A stretch of DNA of 18,612 nucleotides. Origin: CAMLHU01 sp039917855. Its GTDB lineage: Bacteria; Gemmatimonadota; Gemmatimonadetes; Gemmatimonadales; GWC2-71-9. A program made the position numbers and the translations under genes. Below are positions 6,292 through 12,286 of the stretch, in pieces (the stretch's first letter is position 1; each line of letters begins with the position of its first letter). The notes below the pieces were generated by a model that was given only the letters and a program-made list of their open reading frames with translations, was not told the origin of the DNA and ran no database searches. Location of the stretch: the NCBI GenBank assembly GCA_039917855.1, contig JBDSIR010000056.1:1-18612 (forward strand), given 5' to 3'.

Positions 6292-7497
6292 TCAGGCGGG
6301 GAAGGCTTCGATGATCACGGCCGCGCCCTGGCCGCCGCCGATGCAGGCGGCACCGAGACCGAGCGGCCTCTTCGACCGACGCAGCGCGTGGAGCAAGTGG
6401 GTGGTGATGCGGGCGCCGCTGGCGGCCAGCGGATGACCCAGCGCGATCGCGCCACCATCGACATTGGTGCGGGCGCGGTCGAGACCCAGGCTCTGCTCCA
6501 CGGCGAGGTATTGGGCGGCGAACGCTTCGTTGATCTCGATCAGGTCGACGTCCTTGAGGGTCCGGCCGGCGTCCGCCAGCGCGATCTTCGATGCCGGGAC
6601 CGGACCGATCCCCATGAGGCCGGGATCGACTCCCGCCAGACCCCAGCTCACCAACCGGCCGAGCGGCTTGAGCCCGGCGGCCTTGGCCACGTCGGCGTGC
6701 GCCAGTACCAGCATCGCGGCGCCGTCGCTGATCCCCGAGGCATTCCCTGCCGTCACCACCCCGTCCTTCTGGAACACCGGTGCGAGCTTGGCGAGTCCTT
6801 CAGCGGTGGTGTCGGGGCGGCGGTGCTCGTCGTCGGACCAGGGCACATCTTGTTTGGTCTTGCGATCGCGGAGCGGGAGGGGAGTCACCTCGTCGGCCAT
6901 CCGCCCTTCCTTCCACGCCGCCGCGGCCGCCTGCTGGCTCCGGAGCGCATAGGCGTCGCACGCCACCCGCGAGATCCCGTACTCCACCGCGAGTGCCTCG
7001 GCGGTCTCGGCCATCGCGCGGCCGCACTGGGGATCTCGGAGCGCTTCCCAGAGGATATCCTCGAGGGGAGGGCTCTGGCCGAAGCGATATCCCCAGCGGG
7101 CGCCGCGGACGACGTGCGGCGCCTGGCTCATCGACTCGGTGCCACCGCAGAGGACCACTTTCGACTCGCCGAGGAGGATCTGCCTCGCACCCTCGATCAC
7201 CGCCTCGAACCCCGAGCCGCAGAGGCGATTCACCGTCACCGCCGGGGTCTCGATCCGGCACCCGGCACGGAGCGCCACGTGGCGGGCCAGATAGATCGCA
7301 TCGGCCGAGGTCTGGAGCGCGTTGCCGACGATCACGTGGTCGACCTGGTCGGCGGGCAGCCCGGCGCGCGCCAACGCCGCCTTGGCGGCGTGGACGCCCA
7401 GGTCGGTGGCGGTGAGGTCCTTCAGGGCGCCGCCGAACGTGCCGAAGCCGGTGCGGACAGCGCTGAGGAATACGACGTCGGAACGGGCGGCGGGCAT
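6292..7497 (-). CDS. Thiolase (acetyl-CoA C-acyltransferase)
   Basis: This is a 401-aa full-length thiolase, catalysing reversible Claisen condensation of acetyl-CoA to acetoacetyl-CoA or thiolysis in beta-oxidation. The catalytic set is complete: Cys93 in VNRLCGSGFEAV, His355 in GHPLAASGAR and Cys385 in ACIGGGQGA. The start MPAARSDVVFLSAVRTGFG aligns with the usual thiolase opening (DVV-LSAVRTP-G-FGG). There is no Shine-Dalgarno; the ATG comes two codons after an in-frame-looking CGC-TAT-CTT-TAG, so it may rely on an ancestral upstream gene or a leaderless promoter. The first 16 codons and 16 bp upstream are duplicated at 8526-8589. Together with the downstream hbd it suggests a butanoyl/3-hydroxybutyryl pathway, but no phaC or crotonase is in the window. 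Confidence 0.94.
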   Translation of the reverse strand: MPAARSDVVFLSAVRTGFGTFGGALKDLTATDLGVHAAKAALARAGLPADQVDHVIVGNALQTSADAIYLARHVALRAGCRIETPAVTVNRLCGSGFEAVIEGARQILLGESKVVLCGGTESMSQAPHVVRGARWGYRFGQSPPLEDILWEALRDPQCGRAMAETAEALAVEYGISRVACDAYALRSQQAAAAAWKEGRMADEVTPLPLRDRKTKQDVPWSDDEHRRPDTTAEGLAKLAPVFQKDGVVTAGNASGISDGAAMLVLAHADVAKAAGLKPLGRLVSWGLAGVDPGLMGIGPVPASKIALADAGRTLKDVDLIEINEAFAAQYLAVEQSLGLDRARTNVDGGAIALGHPLAASGARITTHLLHALRRSKRPLGLGAACIGGGQGAAVIIEAFPA

Positions 7498-7513
7498 GGC
7501 CTAAAGATAGCGG
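7450..7513. repeat. 64-bp direct repeat, copy 1 (thiolase 5' end)
   Basis: This stretch covers the first 16 codons of the thiolase plus 16 bp upstream. It matches 8526-8589 at 63 of 64 positions, with an offset of 1076 bp. Because the encoded residues fit the thiolase family, this copy is likely the original. Confidence 0.93.
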
Positions 7514-7565
7514 AGGGCCCGGATGCAGGTGCCCGGACCCTTGATGTTGAGGACCTTGACCGGCC
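7501..7565 (-). pseudogene. Possible remnant: last ~20 codons of a lost gene upstream of thiolase
   Basis: On the minus strand, the gap between the barrel gene and the thiolase reads VKVLNIKGPGTCIRALRYL followed by TAG, two bases before GCC-ATG of the thiolase. Sixteen of these 19 codons end in G or C, as in the surrounding real genes; at least one other frame here (TCA AGG TCC and so on) does not show this bias. The reading frame runs upstream only as far as the barrel gene's own terminal codons. I read it as a gene 3' end left by the rearrangement that produced the 64-bp repeat. The family is not recognisable, and chance is possible. Confidence 0.35.
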
Positions 7566-8573
7566 CTAGAAGAACTGCCCCACCCCGATGCGAAAGGCAG
7601 GGGCGTTCGCCCCACTCGACGACGCTGCGGTGGGTGTCCCGGTCGAGGGCCCGATCCGACTGCCCACTTGCTGGATGAGTATCGAGGTCTCCAGTTGGGT
7701 CCCCCCTCGTCCGGCGCGCCGGTAGTTCAGGGCCACGTACAGGCCTGCGCCGAGTTCATAATCCCCGGCAGGATCAAGGAAGGGGTCGCCCGTCCCGCTG
7801 CTGATCCGCGACGCGAAGCGGACCACGACCCCACCGTTCACGGTCGGTCCGGGGCGCAATATGGGGCCCAGGATCCGCAGCCGAGGCTCGATGAAGGCGA
7901 ACGTGAGTTTGCTCCGCGCGCCACCCATCTCATATGAGAGGCCGAAGACGCATCCTCCCAAGCGATCGAACACTCCTGAACCGCCCCGAAAGGCGACGCA
8001 CGCTTCGACCACTCCCCCATTGTCGGCGTAAGTGAACTCGCGATCGATATAGGCGCCGTGTGCCCCGAGCCTTCCGATTACCCCCACTTCCAGGCCCGCT
8101 GCCTCCGTCACTGGCTCCATCGGCGTGGTGGCCGTTCGTTGCTCGATCCTCCACAACTGGAATCGCGTCGCCGTGCCAGAGACCCCGCCGACCTGGCGGA
8201 ACTCGATCTCGCCGTCGTCGTTGGGGCTCAGTTCAAAGTCGGTTCGCCCAGTGGCATCGGGTCCTGAATTCACATACCGGACGAAGGGGACCTGCTTCCC
8301 TTCGTAAGAGCGCATCTCGAGCACGATATTCGGCTCCGAGAACTGCACTCGGTAGATCACCCCGCGCTGGAGGAAATACCGGATCGGGTCGAAGCTTCCC
8401 GGGTGGAAGGTGAAATCGGCCAACTCGACCCATACTTGCTCGGCGGCCGAGACCCGCGTGCGACGGGTGCCTTCCTGGGAGGCTGCGGGGGCGGCGACGA
8501 GGAGCGTGAGGGCGATCACGATCGAGGTGCGGACAACGCTGAGGAATACGACGTCGGAACGGGCGGCGGGCAT
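7566..8573 (-). CDS. Exported beta-barrel protein with thiolase-derived N terminus
   Basis: This 335-aa protein begins MPAARSDVVFLSVVRT, which copies the thiolase N terminus, then runs into a hydrophobic core and cleavage-like site (IVIALTLLVAAPAASQ, ~18-33). The export signal therefore has an unusually long n-region. Residues ~40-145 are rich in beta-type hydrophobic/charged alternation and may form a small periplasmic or N-terminal domain. From ~150 onward alternating Gly/aromatic strands suggest an outer-membrane barrel, and the protein ends IGVGQFF, with the terminal Phe expected for BAM substrates. No functional family is recognised. The ATG at 8573 was chosen because only short GTG alternatives occur closer to the hydrophobic core (IVI). 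It starts 31 bp after the zinc-ribbon gene. Confidence 0.7.
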   Translation of the reverse strand: MPAARSDVVFLSVVRTSIVIALTLLVAAPAASQEGTRRTRVSAAEQVWVELADFTFHPGSFDPIRYFLQRGVIYRVQFSEPNIVLEMRSYEGKQVPFVRYVNSGPDATGRTDFELSPNDDGEIEFRQVGGVSGTATRFQLWRIEQRTATTPMEPVTEAAGLEVGVIGRLGAHGAYIDREFTYADNGGVVEACVAFRGGSGVFDRLGGCVFGLSYEMGGARSKLTFAFIEPRLRILGPILRPGPTVNGGVVVRFASRISSGTGDPFLDPAGDYELGAGLYVALNYRRAGRGGTQLETSILIQQVGSRIGPSTGTPTAASSSGANAPAFRIGVGQFF

Positions 8574-8589
8574 GGCCTAAAGATAGCGG
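8526..8589. repeat. 64-bp direct repeat, copy 2 (start of the barrel gene)
   Basis: This is the second copy of 7450-7513, with a single G-to-A difference. It supplies the start codon, the 16 bp before it and the first 16 codons of the barrel gene. Confidence 0.93.
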
Positions 8590-8604
8590 CTCGCCCGGGC
8601 GGAG

Positions 8605-9315
8605 CTATTCCTCCGCGCCGACGCCCGCGCCGCAGGCGACACAATGCTTCCAGCCGAACTCCACCTCATTGCCGCATTCGCTGCAGCGGATGAAGGTCTG
8701 GCTCTGGCCACAATGGGGGCAGAAATTGATCTGACGCCCTCCCGGGAGGAGGCCGCCGCAATACCCGCATCGGGTGCCCTCATCGGGGACGGAACCGGTG
8801 TTGAGCGGAATGACCCCACCCCGTGCGCCGGTGTTCGCATCGACCACCCACGGCACTCGTCCCGTCTCGATCACCCCGGGGTCCTCATCACTGTCCTCGT
8901 CTCCCTCACGCGCCTCACGCGTCTCCAGCGCCTCTGGACTCTCAGGAGGCGCCCACGCCGCCTCGGGGCCCGGGCCGAGCGCCGCCGCCAACTTCGCGGT
9001 AGCGAGAGTGACCTCCGCACCGCCAAATTCCCTCAGGAGAGCGGGGTCGGGATTGCTCCCGCGGAGTTCCGCGGCGGAACGCTCCGCCACTTCACCCGGG
9101 CGCACGTCGACGTACCCGCCCTCGCCGCTCAGCAGCCGCAGGATGAGCAGGTCGTAGTCCTCGCTGGAATCGAGTCCCAGATCCGCCCGCGAGGTCCGGT
9201 ACGGCACGATGGAACGCACCAATTCCGCCACCGTCAGCGGGCGATGAAGCCGCGCGGGATCGATGGCGATGAGGCCGTCCACCAGACGGCGAAAAAGACG
9301 GTCGAGGTCGGTCAC
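8605..9315 (-). CDS. Protein with C-terminal double zinc ribbon and N-terminal helical domain
   Basis: This 236-aa cytoplasmic protein starts at a GTG (9315). Residues ~1-100 form a helical, charged domain (VTDLDRLFRRLVDGLIAIDP; RADLGLDSSEDYDLLILRLLSGEGG). Residues ~110-180 are an acidic, low-complexity linker rich in Glu, Asp and Pro. The C terminus holds two treble-clef/ribbon modules: C183/C186 with C199/C202 (CGYC, CPHC) and C211/C214 with C225/C228 (CSEC, CVAC), all eight Cys present. This is the double zinc ribbon seen in many bacterial adaptor proteins; the partner is unknown. A clear sigma70-like promoter lies just upstream, so it is probably the first gene of the minus-strand operon. 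Confidence 0.78.
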   Translation of the reverse strand: MTDLDRLFRRLVDGLIAIDPARLHRPLTVAELVRSIVPYRTSRADLGLDSSEDYDLLILRLLSGEGGYVDVRPGEVAERSAAELRGSNPDPALLREFGGAEVTLATAKLAAALGPGPEAAWAPPESPEALETREAREGDEDSDEDPGVIETGRVPWVVDANTGARGGVIPLNTGSVPDEGTRCGYCGGLLPGGRQINFCPHCGQSQTFIRCSECGNEVEFGWKHCVACGAGVGAEE

Positions 9316-9327
9316 GGGGATGCGGGG

Positions 9328-9356
9328 AGGTTAGGCACCGCGAGCGAAGGCGTCAA
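9328..9356 (-). promoter_or_regulatory. Sigma70-type promoter for the zinc-ribbon gene
   Basis: On the minus strand TTGACG (9351-9356) and TAACCT (9328-9333) are separated by exactly 17 bp. The -10 ends 12 bp before the GTG at 9315, so the transcript would be nearly leaderless. This explains the absence of a Shine-Dalgarno. Confidence 0.5.
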
Positions 9357-9374
9357 GCAACCCACGGAGGATAG

Positions 9375-10241
9375 ATGCGGTCCTGGATGCTCCCCCTCGC
9401 CCTGCTGGCCGGCGCGGCCCCCCTCGCGGCGCAGGCCGATTGTACCTTGGGGCACCTCCCCGCCGACTCCAATGAGGCGGAGATCTTTCGCATCCGCGGC
9501 GTCTCCACGGTCTTCGCCCGGGCGGCTTCACCCATGGCGCTCCGGCCCAAGGCGATGCTCCTGATGTTCGACGTCAGCACCCTCTCCGAGATCGATGCCG
9601 CTACCGCGACCCCGACCTACTGCCGCCCGGGGAAGCCGGCCGAGAACGTCAACTTGATGGCGGTGCTGCCCCGTCCCCGGGTGATCTTCGGCCTGGCTGA
9701 CGGGTTCACATTCGAGGCGAGCTGGATCCCCCCGATCCGGGTACACGGAGTGAAGGCGAATCTCCTCGGGGTGGCGCTCGCTCGCTCCGTCCCGGTGGGC
9801 ATCGGCCTCCTTTCCATTCGTGCGGCCGCCACCTTCGGCGAGATCCGTGCCCCCATCAGCTGCACCACGGCCCAGATCGCCGAAGATCCGCTTGCTCCCG
9901 GCTCGAGCGAGTGCGCGGGAGGCGCCGAGCCTTCGGACGATCACTACAAGCCCAACAGCTACGGAGTCGACCTCGCCTATGGCTGGCCCGTCGCCCGAGG
10001 GCGACTCCGTCCCTACCTCGGCGCCGGCGTGAACTTCCTCCGCCCCCGCTATCAGGTCGACTTCACCGATCGCTTCGACGTGAAGCAGGGCCAGAAGGTC
10101 GAAGGGAATTTCACTCGGCCGGGACTCTTCGGTGGGGCCACTTGGATCCCCTCCGCACGGCTCGGGCTCACCGCCGAGCTGTATGCCGATCCGGGGACGG
10201 CGTGGACTGGTCGGCTGGGGGTGGGGTACGGGGTGAAGTGA
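9375..10241 (+). CDS. Outer-membrane beta-barrel protein (exported)
   Basis: This 288-aa protein opens with a typical signal peptide: MRSWMLPLALLAGAAPLAAQA, a short basic n-region, a Leu/Ala core and an AxA-type end at ~21. A Shine-Dalgarno GGAGG at 9366-9370 lies 4 nt before the ATG. The mature part carries four Cys and alternating strands, with repeated YLGAGVNFLRPRY-like and LTAELYAD-like segments near the C terminus, and ends LGVGYGVK. It resembles porin-like or OmpW/OmpA-barrel proteins, but the terminal residue is Lys rather than the usual aromatic residue. No specific family can be named. It is divergent from the zinc-ribbon gene (59 bp apart) and convergent with the RNase H gene across a long hairpin. 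Confidence 0.75.
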   Translation: MRSWMLPLALLAGAAPLAAQADCTLGHLPADSNEAEIFRIRGVSTVFARAASPMALRPKAMLLMFDVSTLSEIDAATATPTYCRPGKPAENVNLMAVLPRPRVIFGLADGFTFEASWIPPIRVHGVKANLLGVALARSVPVGIGLLSIRAAATFGEIRAPISCTTAQIAEDPLAPGSSECAGGAEPSDDHYKPNSYGVDLAYGWPVARGRLRPYLGAGVNFLRPRYQVDFTDRFDVKQGQKVEGNFTRPGLFGGATWIPSARLGLTAELYADPGTAWTGRLGVGYGVK

Positions 10242-10331
10242 GTCGGGAGTTCGGAGTCGGGAGGGGTGGAACAGAAGGGGCCGCGCCGATGGCACGGACC
10301 CTTCTTCTGCACCCCTCCTGACTCCCGACTC
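10240..10331. terminator. Long bidirectional hairpin between convergent genes, made of the 7-bp word GAGTCGG
   Basis: The left side is GAGTCGG, GAGTTCG, GAGTCGG (10240-10260) followed by GAGGGGTG. The right side, CACCCCTCC then TGACTCCCGACTC (10310-10331), is its complement. Inside, AGAAGGGGCCG pairs with CGGACCCTTCT. The element begins inside the stop codon of the plus-strand barrel gene and ends just before the stop of the RNase H gene. A terminator for both strands is likely; no U-tract is needed for this reading, but none is strong. Confidence 0.7.
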
Positions 10332-10332
10332 T

Positions 10333-10959
10333 CTACTCTTTCAACGCCAGCGGTATCTCGTCGCCGCCCCGCACCCGCGCCTCGAGGTTGAGGAACGCTT
10401 CGTCAGGGTCATACCCGGCGTATCGCTTCTTCTCCCGCTCCTTGACGAGCCACTGATCGAACTCGCTCGGCACCCCGCCCTCGCTCGCGGTCTGCTCCTT
10501 GGCGGCCCTGACGGCAAGGTCGTTGGCGTATTCGTTCTTCGGGTGTCCCTGGTGTCCGCGCACCCACGCCCACTGGGCGTCGTGCAGGCGGAGCGCCGAG
10601 TGCAGCTCCCGCCACATTTCCAGGTTCTCGATCGCACCGGCCTTCCGCCGCCACCCCTTCGCCACCCATCCCGGCAACCACTCGCGGATCCCTTTCACCA
10701 GATACTCCGAATCGGAGATCGCAAGGAGCGAGAGCCGGTGCCCCTTGGCGGCCAGTACTCGGAGCAGCGCGGTCGCACCCGCCAGCGCCATCCGGTTGTT
10801 CGTGGTGTCGGGGCTGCTCAGCCAGAAGTCGCGCCGCTCGATCGCGTCCCCGTGCCGGAGCTCGATGATGCCGCCCGCGCCCCCCGGTGTGGCACGCTCC
10901 TTCCCGTTGCCGAGGCACGATTCGTCGAGATGGATGACGGCGACGGGGGCAGTGGTCAT
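10333..10959 (-). CDS. RNase HI-like protein with altered catalytic residues
   Basis: This 208-aa protein has the RNase HI fold along its first ~155 residues: LDESCLGN (~11-18), PDTTNNRMALAGATALL (~50-66), AISDSEYLVKGIREWLPGW (~80-98), ENLEMWRELHSAL and VRGHQGHPKNEYANDLA (~133-149). Against E. coli RNase HI, catalytic D10 and D70 are kept (D12, D83), but E48 is Ala58 and D134 is Asn146; the nearby Glu13 follows the first Asp. The flexible-loop His (His136) is kept. The family normally degrades RNA in RNA-DNA hybrids. A charged ~50-aa C-terminal tail (KEREKKRYAGYDPDEAF) is extra. The ATG overlaps the stop of the upstream small gene (ATGA). Fold assignment is firm; activity is uncertain. Confidence 0.88.
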   Translation of the reverse strand: MTTAPVAVIHLDESCLGNGKERATPGGAGGIIELRHGDAIERRDFWLSSPDTTNNRMALAGATALLRVLAAKGHRLSLLAISDSEYLVKGIREWLPGWVAKGWRRKAGAIENLEMWRELHSALRLHDAQWAWVRGHQGHPKNEYANDLAVRAAKEQTASEGGVPSEFDQWLVKEREKKRYAGYDPDEAFLNLEARVRGGDEIPLALKE

Positions 10960-11171
10960 GAGAGGAGGTAGAAGTCGTCGATCTCGTCGAGCACGAAGGT
11001 CAATTCATGCCCCGACATGGGCACCAGGGCCACGACCGCGTCGCGCGTCCCCACCGTCGTGAGCCGACGGGCCACGACGACGTGCTCCGATCCTCGGCGC
11101 ATCAGCGAGATACGGAGTCCGTCGCGCACGGCGCGTTCAAGTTGATCCATCCGGGCGGTGGTCCAGCGCAT
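10956..11171 (-). CDS. Small conserved-looking protein, coupled to the RNase H gene
   Basis: This ~71-aa protein (MRWTTARMDQLERAVRDGLR...) is cytoplasmic and basic at the N terminus, then mixed hydrophobic/charged, ending FVLDEIDDFYLLS. No family is recognised. Start choice is uncertain: ATG at 11171 is preferred; ATG at 11150 (MDQLERAV) also looks natural, and the longest frame to 11213 runs into the upstream inverted repeat. The stop overlaps the RNase H start by 4 bp, so the two proteins are likely made together, and this one may assist or regulate it. The gap upstream holds a perfect 14-bp inverted repeat. Confidence 0.55.
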   Translation of the reverse strand: MRWTTARMDQLERAVRDGLRISLMRRGSEHVVVARRLTTVGTRDAVVALVPMSGHELTFVLDEIDDFYLLS

Positions 11172-11185
11172 GGTGGAAGATAGCC

Positions 11186-11235
11186 GACGAGCTGACGAGA
11201 GCGACTTCGTCATCTCATCAACTCGTCAGCTCGTC
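11186..11235. repeat. Inverted repeat of GACGAGCT words straddling the stop codon of the QW-repeat gene
   Basis: GACGAGCTGACGAG (11186-11199) and CTCGTCAGCTCGTC (11222-11235) are perfect 14-bp complements separated by 22 bp. The right arm overlaps the last codons and stop (11226-11228) of the upstream gene, which therefore ends KLTS from repeat DNA. It could be that gene's terminator or a leader hairpin for the small gene at 10956-11171. Confidence 0.85.
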
Positions 11236-11948
11236 AGCTTCCTCATCCACCGACACGCGATCCAGCTCCGCTCGTCGCTCCCGAACCCGCCATCTGCTTC
11301 CTGTCGCGCCGCGAGCGCATCGGCTCCCTGCCGCAGCGCCCGTTCCGCATCGGCACCTTCCACCGCCAGGAGCGCCTGCCCGACGTGGAACAGGTCATCC
11401 GCGCCCCAGGTGCCATCGCTTCGCTGCACCGCCGCAAGGGCCGCGGTCAATTTGGCGACAGCGGTCGGGTAGTGCACCGCGTCCGCGGCGAGGCCGTGGA
11501 GCGCCGACGCGCGGCGAGTGGCGCCGTGGAGCCCGGGACCGCGACGTGCGAGGTCGTCGAGCCGCCCGCGGACGGCGGCCACATTCTGCCGGTGCGCCTT
11601 CGTCAGCGCTCGGAGCGCCAGCGCCTCGCCGGCGAGGGCTGCCGCATCAACGGTGTCGATTGCCGCGCCGGTCGGCAGCAGGAGAGGGAGCGGGGGTGGG
11701 ACGGGCTTCTCGAGCGCGCGGAGCAGGGCATCGACCCGCGTTCCCGGGATCGGGCCAAGGTCCATCAACTCGATCGCCCGCCAGGCGAGTGCGGCCAGGT
11801 GGGCATCGCAGGGCGCGACCGCAGCCTCTGCCGCGAGCGCATCCTTCAGCGCCGGGTCGCCGGGATCTGGCGCGCCGAGCATGGCGCGCACCAAGAGCGC
11901 GGGGCGCGAACGTCGCCCCCGTGCCCACGCGGCGAGCTTTGATATCAC
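11226..11948 (-). CDS. Short alpha-toroid (QW/prenyltransferase-repeat-like) protein
   Basis: This 240-aa protein starts at the GTG at 11948, which overlaps the upstream stop (GTGA); a longer frame to 12101 runs through that gene and is rejected. It is Ala/Leu-rich and helical. Near the C terminus it has AVQRSDGTWGADDLFHVGQALLAV (~165-188, read in two parts: QRSDGTWG and the following helix) and RQEADGGFGSDERSWIACRWM, which match the Q--DG-W/F pattern of terpenoid cyclase/prenyltransferase alpha-alpha toroids. At 240 aa it is far shorter than squalene-hopene cyclase (~630 aa) and lacks a visible DXDD motif, so it is more likely a regulatory, scaffold or uncharacterised toroid than a cyclase. 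Its last residues are encoded by a repeat. Confidence 0.6.
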   Translation of the reverse strand: MISKLAAWARGRRSRPALLVRAMLGAPDPGDPALKDALAAEAAVAPCDAHLAALAWRAIELMDLGPIPGTRVDALLRALEKPVPPPLPLLLPTGAAIDTVDAAALAGEALALRALTKAHRQNVAAVRGRLDDLARRGPGLHGATRRASALHGLAADAVHYPTAVAKLTAALAAVQRSDGTWGADDLFHVGQALLAVEGADAERALRQGADALAARQEADGGFGSDERSWIACRWMRKLTS

Positions 11949-12286
11949 AAGAGGAGCGAGAGGACGGCGCCTGCACCGAGGATGCGAAGGGTCCCGAGCA
12001 GCATCGGGCGCCACGCGTCGCTCACGGTCGGGATCTCCGCGCGGTGCCGCCACCGTATCGGCCCCTCGACCAGGAGGCCGATGACCGCGAAGAGTAGCCA
12101 CCAGGCGCCGTGGCCGAGGGAACCGAACCAGAGCGCCGCGAACAGGGTGAGGCCCAACGCCTCGATCGCGTCGGCCCCGAACTTGAGCCGGGCGGGGTCG
12201 TGCGTGATCCGGCGGACGGTCAGCGCCCAGATGGCGAACCAGGCGGCGACCCCGAGGGTCCCGCCGACCAGCCGGAGGAGCGTCAC
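11945..12286 (-). CDS. Small integral membrane protein, unknown function
   Basis: This 113-aa protein starts at a GTG (12286) that overlaps the amidohydrolase stop by 4 bp and ends overlapping the next start by 4 bp. It is highly hydrophobic with about four membrane segments: LLRLVGGTLGVAAWFAIWAL (~3-22), AIEALGLTLFAALWFG (~40-55), WLLFAVIGLLVEG (~63-75) and LGTLRILGAGAVLSLLL (~97-113). No family is recognised. The double overlap shows it is translated between the two neighbours and may anchor or serve one of them. Confidence 0.68.
   Translation of the reverse strand: MTLLRLVGGTLGVAAWFAIWALTVRRITHDPARLKFGADAIEALGLTLFAALWFGSLGHGAWWLLFAVIGLLVEGPIRWRHRAEIPTVSDAWRPMLLGTLRILGAGAVLSLLL

Noticed and set aside
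7501..7513. TATCTT as a leaderless -10 for the thiolase and barrel genes
   Set aside because: No -35 is present 16-18 bp upstream in either copy, and in copy 1 the same bases fit the end of a coding frame.
11949..12101. N-terminal extension of the QW-repeat protein
   Set aside because: It overlaps the small membrane protein gene, and the GTGA overlap gives a natural start at 11948.
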